Shown piece by piece: positions 22,637-32,399 of a stretch of DNA of 64,000 bases. A program made the position numbers and the translations under genes. Origin of the DNA: Phyllobacterium zundukense. GTDB lineage: Bacteria > Pseudomonadota > Alphaproteobacteria > Rhizobiales > Rhizobiaceae. The notes below the pieces were generated by a model, which was given only the letters and a program-made list of their open reading frames with translations, was not told the origin of the DNA and did no database searches. Position 1 is the first letter of the stretch; every line of letters begins with the position of its first letter. The stretch spans positions 744,001 to 808,000 of the forward strand of contig NZ_CP104973.1 of NCBI RefSeq assembly GCF_025452195.1, read 5' to 3'.

Positions 22637-25588
22637 ATGAAAAAAGGTGATCATCTCTTCCTCGTCGACGGTTCCGGTTATATCTTCAGAGCCTATCACG
22701 CACTACCTCCCCTGACCCGCAAATCCGACGGTTTGCCGGTTGGCGCTGTGTCAGGTTTCTGCAACATGCTGTGGAAGCTGCTGCGGGAAGCGCGCGACAC
22801 GTCCGTCCGCGATACGCCCACACACTTTGCCGTGATCTTCGATTATTCGTCGCATACATTCCGCAAGGAAATCTATCCGGACTACAAGGCAAACCGCTCG
22901 GCACCGCCGGAGGATCTCATTCCGCAGTTCGGCCTTATTCGCCAGGCAACCAAGGCTTTCAATCTGCCCTGCATCGAAAAAGACGGCTACGAGGCGGACG
23001 ATCTGATCGCCACCTATGCCCGCCAGGCCGAAGCGGCAGGCGCGGAGGTCACCATCATCTCTTCAGACAAGGATCTGATGCAGCTCGTCACGCCGATGGT
23101 GACGATGTACGACAGCATGAAGGACAAGCAGATCCGCATCCCCGACGTCATAGAGAAATGGGGCGTGCCGCCCGAGAAGATGATCGACCTGCAGGCGATG
23201 ACCGGAGATTCAACCGATAATGTGCCGGGAATTCCGGGCATCGGACCGAAAACGGCGGCGCAATTGCTGGAGGAATTCGGTGATCTCGATACGCTGCTTG
23301 CAAGGGCCGGCGAGATCAAGCAGCAAAAGCGGCGCGAGAATATCATCCAGTATGCGGAACAGGCCCGCATCTCGCGCCAGTTGGTCACTTTGAAGACAGA
23401 CACTCCGGTCGACGTCGGCATCGAGGATTTTAGCCTTGAACCCCAGAACGGCCCCAAGCTCGTCGCGTTTCTCAAGGCAATGGAGTTCAATGCGCTGACG
23501 CGGCGCGCGGCAGAGGCAACAGGCGTCGAGGCCAGCGAGATCGAACCGGCAAACGTGCTCATCCAGGCGGTTGCAGAGGCGCACGGCCCGGACCTCGATG
23601 TGGCATCCGAAGACGATCTCCCCAGCCCGCCAAAACCGGCTTCATCCGCATCGAACGGCGCCAAGCCGGCTTTTGGCAATGTGGAGGGGACACCGGCGGG
23701 CCTGGTGAAGGCCCGCACCGACCAGGCACTTGCCGCCAAGATCGATCGCAATTCCTATGCGACCATTCGGGATGTTGCTGCACTGCAGGTCTGGATCGAC
23801 GAAGCGATGGCATCGGGTGTCATCGCCTTCGACACGGAAACCACCTCCGCAGACCCTATGCAGACCGAAGTCGTTGGACTATCGCTGGCGACGCGGCCGG
23901 GACGTGCCGCCTATATCCCGATCAATCATGTATCCGGCGACGGCGATCTTCTCGGCGGTGGGCTGGTCGAGCACCAGATACCCGAGCGCGAAGTGTTTCG
24001 CATGCTGAAGCCGCTGCTCGAAGACGCGTCGGTCCTCAAGATAGCGCACAGCATGAAATATGAGTGGCTGGTCATGCACCGCTACGGCATCGATCTTCAT
24101 CCACTCGACGATACGATGCTTATCTCCTATGTGCTCGATGCCGGTGAAGGCAGTCACAGCATGGACAGTCTTTGCGATCGCTGGCTGGGCCACAAGCCTC
24201 TCGCCCATAAGGAGTTGATCGGCTCGGGCAAGTCTTCGGTCACCTTCGACAAGGTTTCCATCGAGCGGGCAACGGAATATGCGGCGGAAGATGCCGATGT
24301 CACCTTGCAGCTCTGGCGTTTGCTAAAGCCTCGTCTCGTCGCCGACGGGCTGGTGTCGGTGTATGAGCGGCTGGAGCGGCCGCTTATACCTGTGCTCGCG
24401 CGCATGGAAGAGCGCGGCATTTCCGTCGACCGGCAGATACTTTCGCGCCTGTCGGGCGACCTTGCCCAATCCGCCGCAGCGATCGAAGAAGAGATTTACC
24501 GGCTTGCTGGCGAGAAGATCAATATCGGCTCACCGAAACAGATGGGCGATATCCTGTTTGGCAAGATGGGCTTGCCAGGTGGTTCCAAGACGAAGACCGG
24601 GCAATGGTCCACATCGGCCCAACTCCTTGAAGATCTTGCTGCGGAGGGACACGAGCTGCCACGCAAGATCGTCGACTGGCGCCAGCTGACGAAGCTCAAA
24701 TCGACCTATACCGACGCCCTGCCCGGCTATATCAACCCCCGGACCAAGCGCGTGCACACCTCATACGCCATGGCGGCAACCTCCACAGGCCGCCTTTCAT
24801 CGTCCGAGCCGAACCTGCAGAACATTCCGGTACGCACGAGCGAGGGCCGCAAGATCCGCACCGCCTTTATTGCCGAGCCGGGAAACAAGCTGATTTCCGC
24901 CGATTACAGCCAGATCGAATTGCGGGTCCTTGCGCATGTCGCCGAAATTCCGCAACTGACGCAAGCTTTTGCCGATGGCATCGACATCCACGCCATGACT
25001 GCCTCCGAAATGTTTGGCGTGCCGGTGAAGGATATGCCGTCGGAGGTGCGCCGCCGCGCCAAGGCGATCAATTTCGGCATCATCTATGGCATTTCGGCAT
25101 TCGGTCTCGCCAATCAGCTGTCCATTCCGCGCGAGGAGGCCGGCCAATATATCCGCACCTATTTCGATCGTTTCCCGGGAATCAAGGACTACATGGAAGC
25201 GACGAAAGCCTTCGCCCGCCAGCATGGCTATGTCGAGACGATCTTCGGCCGGCGCGCGCACTATCCGGAGATACGTTCGTCCAACCCGACACACAGGGCA
25301 TTCAACGAGCGTGCCGCCATCAATGCGCCGATCCAGGGCTCAGCGGCCGACATCATTCGCCGCGCCATGGTACGAATGGAACCCGCCTTGAATGAAGCCA
25401 AGCTCTCGGCGCGCATGCTGCTGCAAGTGCATGACGAATTGATCTTCGAGACTGCCGAGGAAGAGGTCGAAGCGACTATTCCGGTCATTCGTCATGTGAT
25501 GGAAAATGCCGCCATGCCTGCAGTGTCGCTGTCAGTGCCGCTGCAGGTCGATGCGCGTGCGGCGCATAATTGGGATGAAGCACACTAA
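22637..25588 (+). CDS. polA: DNA polymerase I
   Basis: The product has 983 residues. The N-terminal 5'-3' exonuclease has DGSGYIFRAYHAL, EADDLIATYARQ and GDSTDNVPGIPGIGPKTA. The 3'-5' proofreading domain is intact, with FDTETT at about 398-403. Polymerase motif A is DYSQIELRVLAH near 756, motif B RRRAKAINFGIIYG near 805-818, and motif C VHDELIFE near 931. Acts in Okazaki fragment processing and excision repair. Length is normal for alphaproteobacteria. Followed by palindromic element B; probably monocistronic. Confidence 0.97.
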   Translation: MKKGDHLFLVDGSGYIFRAYHALPPLTRKSDGLPVGAVSGFCNMLWKLLREARDTSVRDTPTHFAVIFDYSSHTFRKEIYPDYKANRSAPPEDLIPQFGLIRQATKAFNLPCIEKDGYEADDLIATYARQAEAAGAEVTIISSDKDLMQLVTPMVTMYDSMKDKQIRIPDVIEKWGVPPEKMIDLQAMTGDSTDNVPGIPGIGPKTAAQLLEEFGDLDTLLARAGEIKQQKRRENIIQYAEQARISRQLVTLKTDTPVDVGIEDFSLEPQNGPKLVAFLKAMEFNALTRRAAEATGVEASEIEPANVLIQAVAEAHGPDLDVASEDDLPSPPKPASSASNGAKPAFGNVEGTPAGLVKARTDQALAAKIDRNSYATIRDVAALQVWIDEAMASGVIAFDTETTSADPMQTEVVGLSLATRPGRAAYIPINHVSGDGDLLGGGLVEHQIPEREVFRMLKPLLEDASVLKIAHSMKYEWLVMHRYGIDLHPLDDTMLISYVLDAGEGSHSMDSLCDRWLGHKPLAHKELIGSGKSSVTFDKVSIERATEYAAEDADVTLQLWRLLKPRLVADGLVSVYERLERPLIPVLARMEERGISVDRQILSRLSGDLAQSAAAIEEEIYRLAGEKINIGSPKQMGDILFGKMGLPGGSKTKTGQWSTSAQLLEDLAAEGHELPRKIVDWRQLTKLKSTYTDALPGYINPRTKRVHTSYAMAATSTGRLSSSEPNLQNIPVRTSEGRKIRTAFIAEPGNKLISADYSQIELRVLAHVAEIPQLTQAFADGIDIHAMTASEMFGVPVKDMPSEVRRRAKAINFGIIYGISAFGLANQLSIPREEAGQYIRTYFDRFPGIKDYMEATKAFARQHGYVETIFGRRAHYPEIRSSNPTHRAFNERAAINAPIQGSAADIIRRAMVRMEPALNEAKLSARMLLQVHDELIFETAEEEVEATIPVIRHVMENAAMPAVSLSVPLQVDARAAHNWDEAH

Positions 25589-25606
25589 TCCATGCGCTGC
25601 ATGATT

Positions 25607-25763
25607 ATTGTGCGTGATTCGCCCTTCGACAAGCTCAGGATGGGGCTCACCATGAGGGAGGTGGGTTGTTTGCAGTAGGGAGATCAAGAAATTGCAACAT
25701 ATGCGATTATCGTTGCAAAACTACTACCTCCCTCATGGTGAGCCCCGTCGAACCACGCACAAT
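25607..25763. repeat. Palindromic intergenic element, copy B
   Basis: ATTGTGCGTG...GGGCTCACCATGAGGGAG is mirrored by CTCCCTCATGGTGAGCCCCG...CACGCACAAT. The left arm carries a 15-bp insertion (CCCTTCGACAAGCTC) relative to the right one. It sits between the converging 3' ends of polA and the FGGY kinase. Confidence 0.8.
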
Positions 25764-25786
25764 CGCAATGCAACCTTCCTCAATAA

Positions 25787-27370
25787 TTACTGCAGCGAAT
25801 CCAGCACTTTGCGCTGGGCGTGCATTTCAAGAAAAATACGATAGTCGCGATCGAGGCGAGCCCGGGCGGTCGGGTCAGGCTGGCGCGATCGGCCACCCTG
25901 TTTCATGGCCAAACAAGCAGCAGGCAAGTCGGGATAGAGACCGGCTGCCGTCGCAGCCACCATGGCCGTGCCGAGCAGTACGGCGTCTTCGGCCGCCGAC
26001 GTGATCACCGTGCAGCCGGTAGCGTCGGCATAGAGCTCCATCAGCAAAGGGCTTTTGGTATGACCGCCTGTCACATGCATCGTGTCGATGGCATAGCCCT
26101 TGTCGTTGAGCGCATCGAGAATGTGCCGGACACCCAGCGCAATCCCGACGCAGGTGCGCCAGTAGAGGCGGCACAGGCTGTCGAAAGATGCATCGAGTGT
26201 CAGACCGCTGATCACACCCACCGCGTGCGGATCAGCGAGCGGTGAGCGGTTGCCATGAAAATCCGGAAGAACGTGCAGGCGGCTGGCGAGATCCGGCCCT
26301 TCGCTTTCGCGCAGTTCCATGATGCGTTCGGTGATTTTCCTGTGTACGGCAGCATTTGGATCACCGACGGCTCCATGCCAGCGGGTGATATGGTCCAGCA
26401 ACGCTCCGGTCACGGACTGGCCGCCTTCGCTGAGCCAGCAATCCGGCAGAGCAACGCCATAATACGGCCCCCAGCCGCCGCTGAAGGAAATCGGCTCCGG
26501 CGAGAGCGCCATGAGGCAGCTCGATGTACCGGCGATCAGCGCAAGGTGGCGATCGATTTGCGACAGATCGCCGGCAAAGCCGCCGAGTACGCCGAGCGCG
26601 CCAGCATAGGCATCGATCAACCCCGCTCCGACGTGGCAGGAAGTGGTCAGTCCGAGCGCCTTGGCAGCTTCGGGCGTCAATCGCCCGACATCTGCCCCCA
26701 CGGGACTGGCACGGTCGGGCAGATTGCCGCGTTCGACCAGATCTTCGAGGCCGATGGTTTCAAGGTAGTCCGGCTGCCAGCCCTCCAGCTCATGCGCAAG
26801 GTACGTCCATTTGCAGGTCAACGTGCATTGCGAACGAGCGAGCGAACCCGATGCTCTCCAGCTCAGATAATCTGCAAGGTCGAAGAAATAGCCGGCTTTG
26901 TTCCATGTCTCCGGCAAATGCCGTTTCAGCCACATCAGCTTCGGGGTCTGCATTTCCGGCGACATGACGCCGCCAAGATAGCTCAGCACTTTGTGGCCGG
27001 TCGCCGTGCATTCATCCGCCTCGTCGAGCGCGCGGTGATCGAGCCAGACGATTGTATCCCAACGTTTCTCGTCGGAAGTCGAGACAGTGAGCGGCCTGCC
27101 GTCCCCGTCCCGGACAACGAGGGAACAGGTGGCGTCAAAACTTATGCCAACGACATGAGAAGGATCGACCCTGGAGGCGGCGACGGCGCCCTGTACGGCG
27201 ATACAGACAGACTTCCATATGTCTTCAGAATCATGCTCTGCATGACCCGCAAGCGGCTGATTCATCAGGATTGGATGTTCGACGCGACCAAGGAGTTTTC
27301 CGCTGGCATCAAGAATGCCCGCACGCGCGCTCCCTGTCCCGACATCTACCGCGCAGACAAATTCCGGCAT
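25787..27370 (-). CDS. FGGY-family pentulose kinase (ribulokinase-like)
   Basis: The product has 527 residues. The N-terminal ATP-site motif is VDVGTGSARAGI; the substrate region holds FDATCSLVV and WLDHRALDEA; the C-terminal FGGY part has DTMHVTGGHTKSPLLMELYA and AAEDAVLLGTAM. It fits the FGGY pentulose kinase subfamily (D-ribulose or related ketose). As last gene of the polyol operon it probably phosphorylates the ketose made by the dehydrogenases. Its ATG overlaps the HAD stop by one base. Confidence 0.88.
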   Translation of the reverse strand: MPEFVCAVDVGTGSARAGILDASGKLLGRVEHPILMNQPLAGHAEHDSEDIWKSVCIAVQGAVAASRVDPSHVVGISFDATCSLVVRDGDGRPLTVSTSDEKRWDTIVWLDHRALDEADECTATGHKVLSYLGGVMSPEMQTPKLMWLKRHLPETWNKAGYFFDLADYLSWRASGSLARSQCTLTCKWTYLAHELEGWQPDYLETIGLEDLVERGNLPDRASPVGADVGRLTPEAAKALGLTTSCHVGAGLIDAYAGALGVLGGFAGDLSQIDRHLALIAGTSSCLMALSPEPISFSGGWGPYYGVALPDCWLSEGGQSVTGALLDHITRWHGAVGDPNAAVHRKITERIMELRESEGPDLASRLHVLPDFHGNRSPLADPHAVGVISGLTLDASFDSLCRLYWRTCVGIALGVRHILDALNDKGYAIDTMHVTGGHTKSPLLMELYADATGCTVITSAAEDAVLLGTAMVAATAAGLYPDLPAACLAMKQGGRSRQPDPTARARLDRDYRIFLEMHAQRKVLDSLQ

Positions 27371-28056
27371 CAACGAACTTTCGGTGTGACCTGCGTGAGC
27401 AAGCCCGGCAACTCCAACATGTCGCTGAATATACGGTCTGGATTGCGGGACGCAAGTGCAGCCTCAAGCCGTCCGCCGCGCGAGTGCGTACCGCCTGTGA
27501 AAGCAAAGACCCGCATGCCGGCGCTCTTGGCCGCCTCGATTCCTGCCGGGCTATCCTCGATCACGAGGCAGTCCTTTGGTTCGACCTTCATCGTTTTCGC
27601 AGCCAGCAGAAAAAGATCCGGTGCGGGCTTGCCATGTTTGACCATGGTGGCACTGAAAATATGCGGATCCAGAAGGTCGAGCAATCCCGTCAACTTCAAT
27701 GACAGGCGAATGCGATCGGGCTGGCTTGATGAGGCCACGCAGCGCGGCACATCAAGTTTGCGCAGAGTCTCGGCTATACCCGGTATCGGCTGCAGATCAA
27801 GCTCAAAGCGAGCGAACAGATTGGCCCGCATCTCGTCGAGATCTGCCTCGCTTGCGGCGAAACCGTAATCTTCATGCAGGACCTTGCTGATCGTCGTCAT
27901 GCTGCGCCCGAGGAAGCGGTCATAGGCGTCATCCTCCGACATCACAGTGCCATTCTTGGCGATCATCTCGAGCAGGACGGCGATGGAAATCGGTTCGCTA
28001 TCGACGAGAACACCGTCGCAGTCGAATATCACCAGATCTGGTTTCGCTGTCGTCAA
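27370..28056 (-). CDS. HAD-superfamily phosphatase
   Basis: The product has 228 residues. Motif I is FDCDGVLVDSEP (nucleophile and acid Asp), motif II CVASSSQPDRI, motif III Lys in KHGKPAPDLFL, and motif IV CLVIEDSPAGI. The cap domain is helical (about 18-85), as in beta-phosphoglucomutase-like phosphatases. It overlaps mtlK by 4 bp and the kinase by 1 bp. A homologous HAD gene is at 62078-62734. Likely substrate: a sugar phosphate from polyol metabolism. Confidence 0.87.
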   Translation of the reverse strand: MTTAKPDLVIFDCDGVLVDSEPISIAVLLEMIAKNGTVMSEDDAYDRFLGRSMTTISKVLHEDYGFAASEADLDEMRANLFARFELDLQPIPGIAETLRKLDVPRCVASSSQPDRIRLSLKLTGLLDLLDPHIFSATMVKHGKPAPDLFLLAAKTMKVEPKDCLVIEDSPAGIEAAKSAGMRVFAFTGGTHSRGGRLEAALASRNPDRIFSDMLELPGLLTQVTPKVR

Positions 28057-29531
28057 AGCTTGTCATCCAGGTAAAGCCTGAGGGTGTCGCGAGCGCCCTT
28101 GTCCCAGAGCGTCCGGAGGATTCGCGAGAACGATTCGGCGAAAATCGGCGATGTGCCGACCTCTCCGAAAATATCGGTCATCGCGAGGAATGCTTTCGGA
28201 TCGTCCTTGGCCTTCAAGGCTTCAACTTTCAAGCGTTCAGCACTGGCGTCAAGATAGTTCGTCGGCTTGCCTGTATCGGTCGTCCCTGCACAGAAGCGGC
28301 ACCAAAGTGCTGAAACCAGCGACAGGCCGGTGACGCTCTTGCCCGCTTTCAGCCGGTCGGCAGTCGTCGGCAGAATGAACTTCGGCTGGCGATTGGAGCC
28401 ATCCTGGCAGAGGCGCTGGATCGTATCGCCGATCTTCGGATTGGAGAAACGCCGTACGATGAGGTCGAAATAGTCCTCGAACGGCATGTCGGGAACGGGC
28501 GGCAGGACCGGAATGATCTCCTCCCGCTCAAGTTTGGTCAAGAATTCGCGAATCAACGGTTCTTCCATGGCCTCGTGGACAAAATGAATATCCATCAAAG
28601 CTGCGGGATAGGCAATCGCCGCGTGACCACCATTGAGAATGCGGATTTTCATCAGCTCATAGGGTGCGACGTCCTTGACGAAGGTAACACCAACCTTTTC
28701 AAGCGCTGGCCGGCCTGTCGGGAAATGATCCTCCAGCACCCATTGCTTGAATGGCTCGCAGAAGACCGGCCAATTGTCGTCTATGCCGAAATCCGTGGCC
28801 AAGAGGTTGCGTTCGCGATCGGTCGTCGCAGGCGTGATGCGATCAACCATGCTGTTTGGGAACGCAACGTTTTGCCTGATCCATTCGGCGAGATTCGCAT
28901 CCACAAGGGTGGCCAGACCGCTGACGGCATCGCTGGTTACGTGGCCATTGCCTGGAATATTATCGCAGGACATGACCGTGAACGGCGCGGTGCCTTCGTT
29001 GCGGCGGCGAATGAGGCCGGCGAGGATCAGGCCAAACACGGTCTTCGGATTTGCGATGTCGGCTGCATCGGCCACGATGGCGGGATGCTGGGGGTTGAAA
29101 ACACCCGAAGCCGGATCGATGAAATAACCGCCCTCGGTGATGGTCATCGAAACGATACGGATTTCGGGATCCGCAAGTCGGGCGATGGTGTTGGCGCTGT
29201 CTCCAGGTTGCAGATAATCGATCATCGACGACGTGACATGCGCGACCCGGTGTCCGCTGTCCTGTTCGACGACCGTGGTCAGCCAATCCTGCTCCTTGAG
29301 CTTCTGCCGCATGACCTCATCGGAGGCAAGCACACCTGCACCGACAAGACCCCATTCGTGATCTGTCCCCGCCTTGAACAACGCATCGAGATAGACGGCC
29401 TGATGTGCACGGTGGAAATTCCCGATGCCGAAGTGAACGATCCCGGCCTTGAGGTCGGACTGGCTATAGCCCGGAACGCCGACATTCTCCGGCAGCTTTT
29501 GCAGCGCGGCTTTCGAAAGTTTTACAGTCAT
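28053..29531 (-). CDS. mtlK: Mannitol 2-dehydrogenase
   Basis: The product has 492 residues, typical for long-chain polyol dehydrogenases. The NAD-binding start is IVHFGIGNFHRAHQAVYLD. The family signature region reads SCDNIPGNGHV, and the catalytic block is MKIRILNGGHAAIAY with Lys, Asn and His. It oxidises D-mannitol, and possibly arabitol or sorbitol, to the ketose with NAD+. In rhizobia it is co-transcribed with smoS and smoEFGK, as here. Confidence 0.92.
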   Translation of the reverse strand: MTVKLSKAALQKLPENVGVPGYSQSDLKAGIVHFGIGNFHRAHQAVYLDALFKAGTDHEWGLVGAGVLASDEVMRQKLKEQDWLTTVVEQDSGHRVAHVTSSMIDYLQPGDSANTIARLADPEIRIVSMTITEGGYFIDPASGVFNPQHPAIVADAADIANPKTVFGLILAGLIRRRNEGTAPFTVMSCDNIPGNGHVTSDAVSGLATLVDANLAEWIRQNVAFPNSMVDRITPATTDRERNLLATDFGIDDNWPVFCEPFKQWVLEDHFPTGRPALEKVGVTFVKDVAPYELMKIRILNGGHAAIAYPAALMDIHFVHEAMEEPLIREFLTKLEREEIIPVLPPVPDMPFEDYFDLIVRRFSNPKIGDTIQRLCQDGSNRQPKFILPTTADRLKAGKSVTGLSLVSALWCRFCAGTTDTGKPTNYLDASAERLKVEALKAKDDPKAFLAMTDIFGEVGTSPIFAESFSRILRTLWDKGARDTLRLYLDDKL

Positions 29532-29588
29532 CGGGCCTAACCCTTCTATTCTTATAGGTTGCGTGCACCGTTCAGCGCCGCTGAAACG

Positions 29589-30365
29589 TCAGCTCATCCA
29601 ATTGCCGCCGTCGACATTGTAGGTCTGCGCGACGATGTAATCGCTCTCGCTGCTTGCGAGGAAAATCGCCATGCCAGTCAGATCTTCGGCGGTGCCCATG
29701 CGGCCATAGGGCACGGCTTCACCGACGAGGCGTTTCTTCTCGCCGCGCGGCCTGTTTTCATACTTGGCAAAGAGCGCATCGACGCCTTCCCAGTGCTCGC
29801 CGTCGACCACACCCGGAGCAATCGCGTTCACGTTGATGCCATGTTCGATAAGGTTCAGGCCGGCGGACTGGGTCAGGCTGATGACGGCCGCCTTCGTGGC
29901 GCAGTAAATCGCCACCAGTGGCTCGCCGCGACGTCCCGCCTGACTTGCCATGTTGATGATCTTGCCGCCCTTGCCGCGTGCGATCATCGCCTTGGCGACA
30001 GCTTGCAAGGTGAACAGCGTGCCGGAGAAATTGACCGCGAACAGCTTTTCATAGCTCTCGCGACTGATTTCGACGATCGGTGCCAGATCGAACAGAGCGG
30101 CATTGTTGATCAGCACATCGACGCCGCCAAACTTGTCGATTGTTTCCTTGACCGCAGCATCAATAGACGCCTGATCCGTAACATCAAGGCGGACGGCGTG
30201 CGCCTGGCTGCCAAGTTCCCTGGCGGTCTCCTGCGCACGCTCCAGATTGATATCGGCGATCACCACATGCGCGGCGCCTTCGCGTATGTAAGCCTCCGCG
30301 AACGTTCGGCCGATGCCCCGCGCCGAGCCAGTGATAAATGCCGTCTTGCCTGCCAGTCTGTTCAT
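29589..30365 (-). CDS. smoS: Sorbitol (L-iditol) dehydrogenase, SDR type
   Basis: The product has 258 residues. TGSARGIGRTFAEAY is the cofactor motif, DVLINNAALFD the NNA block, and MASQAGRRGEPLVAIYCATK holds catalytic Ser, Tyr and Lys. The end DGGNWMS matches SmoS proteins of Rhodobacter and Sinorhizobium. It converts sorbitol to fructose and galactitol to tagatose. It lies 57 bp before mtlK. The gap to smoK contains a RIME-like palindrome that may lower read-through. Confidence 0.92.
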   Translation of the reverse strand: MNRLAGKTAFITGSARGIGRTFAEAYIREGAAHVVIADINLERAQETARELGSQAHAVRLDVTDQASIDAAVKETIDKFGGVDVLINNAALFDLAPIVEISRESYEKLFAVNFSGTLFTLQAVAKAMIARGKGGKIINMASQAGRRGEPLVAIYCATKAAVISLTQSAGLNLIEHGINVNAIAPGVVDGEHWEGVDALFAKYENRPRGEKKRLVGEAVPYGRMGTAEDLTGMAIFLASSESDYIVAQTYNVDGGNWMS

Positions 30366-30390
30366 TTCAAATTGCCTGTCTTTCCATATT

Positions 30391-30508
30391 CACCCCCACC
30401 CGCAGCTTCGCTGCGACCTCCCCCATCAAGGGGGCGGTGGAAGATGCCACGACCCTCTTCACCCTCCCCTTGATGGGGAGGGTCGGACCGAAGGACCGGG
30501 GTGGGGTG
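30391..30508. repeat. RIME-like palindromic repeat between smoK and smoS
   Basis: Two arms, CACCCCCACCC...CCCCCATCAAGGGGG and CCCCTTGATGGGG...GGGTGGGGTG, form a long imperfect palindrome. Each arm holds a TTCG-loop hairpin (GCAGCTTCGCTGC; CGGTCCTTCGGTCCG). It resembles Rhizobium intergenic mosaic elements in size and design. Confidence 0.7.
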
Positions 30509-30553
30509 AAATGTGCCTGATACGCCAGTTATGAGCATAATTCGAGCTAACCT

Positions 30554-31552
30554 CTAAATTGCCTGGCCGTTCGCATCGAAGCGATGCAGGCGCGCGGGCT
30601 CTGGTGTCAGGTAGACCTGCTGGCCGAAATCGGTGCTGAAATCGCCATCGGTCCGCACGGTGATCTTGCCGACGCCGTCGACCTGTACGTGGATGAAGGT
30701 GTCGGAGCCGAGATGTTCCGTCACGCCTACAGTGCCCTTCCAGGCGCCCTCGGTCTTCGAGATACGGACATGTTCCGGCCGCACGCCGAGTGTGACCGCA
30801 TTTTGTTTCGCGGCTTCCTGTCCCTCGACGAGGTTCATGCGCGGCGAGCCGATGAACCCGGCAACGAAAACGTTCCGCGGGCTGCGGTAGAGGTCGAGTG
30901 GCGATCCGACCTGCTCAATGCGTCCGGCATTCAGGACGACGATCTTGTCGGCCATGGTCATCGCCTCGACCTGATCGTGGGTGACGTAAATCATCGTCGT
31001 TTTCAGCTGGTGATGCAGATCACTTATCTCCAGCCGCATGTTGCCGCGCAGCGCAGCGTCGAGATTGGATAGCGGTTCGTCGAAGAGAAACGCCTTGGGT
31101 TGGCGCACGATTGCACGGCCGATTGCGACACGCTGGCGCTGACCGCCGGATAGTTGTCCGGGCCGGCGATCGAGATAGTTGGTGAGATTGAGGATATGCG
31201 CCGCGTCCTTGACCTTCTTGTCGATCGCAGCCTTGTCCTGGCCATCCATCTTCAGGGGAAACGCGATGTTGCCGTAGACGCTCATATGAGGATAAAGCGC
31301 GTAGGACTGGAATACCATGGAGAGGCCGCGCTTGGCGGGCGCCTCGCTCGACATATCCTTGCCATCGATGATGATGCGGCCACCGCTCAAATCTTCAAGT
31401 CCCGCGATCATCCGCAAGAGTGTGGACTTGCCACAGCCCGAGGGACCGACGAAGACAACGAATTCACCATCAACGATTTCAAGGTCGATTTCCGGAATCA
31501 CCGCTGTGGTTCCAAATGATTTCGATACTTTTTCGAGTGTAATGCTTCCCAT
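30554..31552 (-). CDS. smoK: Polyol ABC transporter ATP-binding protein
   Basis: The product has 332 residues. Walker A is [14 protein letters not shown]-loop [10 protein letters not shown], signature [19 protein letters not shown], Walker [12 protein letters not shown], and a switch His lies in [10 protein letters not shown]. The C-terminal TOBE-like domain (about 240-332) places it in the UgpC/MalK class that energises sugar importers. GGGGGAAA precedes ATG 31552. It is 12 bp after smoG, fourth of the transporter genes. Confidence 0.93.
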   Translation of the reverse strand: MGSITLEKVSKSFGTTAVIPEIDLEIVDGEFVVFVGPSGCGKSTLLRMIAGLEDLSGGRIIIDGKDMSSEAPAKRGLSMVFQSYALYPHMSVYGNIAFPLKMDGQDKAAIDKKVKDAAHILNLTNYLDRRPGQLSGGQRQRVAIGRAIVRQPKAFLFDEPLSNLDAALRGNMRLEISDLHHQLKTTMIYVTHDQVEAMTMADKIVVLNAGRIEQVGSPLDLYRSPRNVFVAGFIGSPRMNLVEGQEAAKQNAVTLGVRPEHVRISKTEGAWKGTVGVTEHLGSDTFIHVQVDGVGKITVRTDGDFSTDFGQQVYLTPEPARLHRFDANGQAI

Positions 31553-31564
31553 AATATTTCCCCC

Positions 31565-32395
31565 TTATTTCACAGCGCCGAAGGTCAGGCCCCGTACCAG
31601 CTGCTTTTGCGAAAACCATCCCATGATCAGGATCGGTGCAATCGCCATGGTGGATGCGGCCGACAATTTGGCCCAGAAAAGGCCCTCGGGACTGGAGTAG
31701 GACGCGATGAAGGCGGTGAGAGGTGCGGCATTCGCGGCTGTCAGGTTCAGCGTCCAGAACGCCTCGTTCCATGCAAGGATAATGTTGAGGAGCATGGTCG
31801 ATGCGATCCCCGGTACGGCCATCGGCGTCAGCACATAGACGATCTCCTTCATCAGCGATGCGCCGTCCATGCGCGCCGCTTCGAGGATTTCACCCGGAAT
31901 TTCCTTGAAGTACGTGTAAAGCATCCAAACAATGATCGGCAGGTTGATCATGGTCAGGACCGCTACAAGGCCAAGACGCGAGTCCAGAAGCCCCCAATCG
32001 CGGAAGATCAGGTAGAGCGGAACCAGGACGCCGACCGGCGGCATCATCTTGGTGGACAGCATCCACATCAACACGTCCTTGGTGCGCTTGGTTGGCGAGA
32101 ACGCCATCGCCCATGCTGCGGGAATGGCGAGAGCCAGACCTATCAGTGTCGAGCCGACCGAGATGACGACCGAATTCGTGACGTGTTTCATATAGTCGGA
32201 TCGGCTTTGCACCTCGTGGTAGTTTTCCAGGGTCCAGTCGAAGAACAAGAACTGCGGAGGCGTCGCCACCGCCGTTCCTTCCGTCTTGAAGCTGGTCAGG
32301 AACGTCCACAGGATCGGAAAGAAGATCAACAGGCCGATAGCCCAACCGAGAATGGTGAATGTCAATTTGCGGCGATTTGTGACTGCTCGGGCCAT
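31565..32395 (-). CDS. smoG: Polyol ABC transporter permease
   Basis: The product has 276 residues and six predicted membrane helices. The MalG-type cytoplasmic EAA loop EAARMDGASLMKEIVYVLTP contacts the ATPase. It begins with a basic stretch and WAIGLLIFFPILWTFLTSFK. Five bases separate it from smoF. It forms the inner-membrane channel together with SmoF. Confidence 0.93.
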   Translation of the reverse strand: MARAVTNRRKLTFTILGWAIGLLIFFPILWTFLTSFKTEGTAVATPPQFLFFDWTLENYHEVQSRSDYMKHVTNSVVISVGSTLIGLALAIPAAWAMAFSPTKRTKDVLMWMLSTKMMPPVGVLVPLYLIFRDWGLLDSRLGLVAVLTMINLPIIVWMLYTYFKEIPGEILEAARMDGASLMKEIVYVLTPMAVPGIASTMLLNIILAWNEAFWTLNLTAANAAPLTAFIASYSSPEGLFWAKLSAASTMAIAPILIMGWFSQKQLVRGLTFGAVK

Positions 32396-32399
32396 GACT

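Noticed and set aside
26255-27868. 537-residue plus-strand frame opposite the FGGY kinase and HAD genes
   Set aside because: Antisense of two genes with complete motif sets; no motif of its own.
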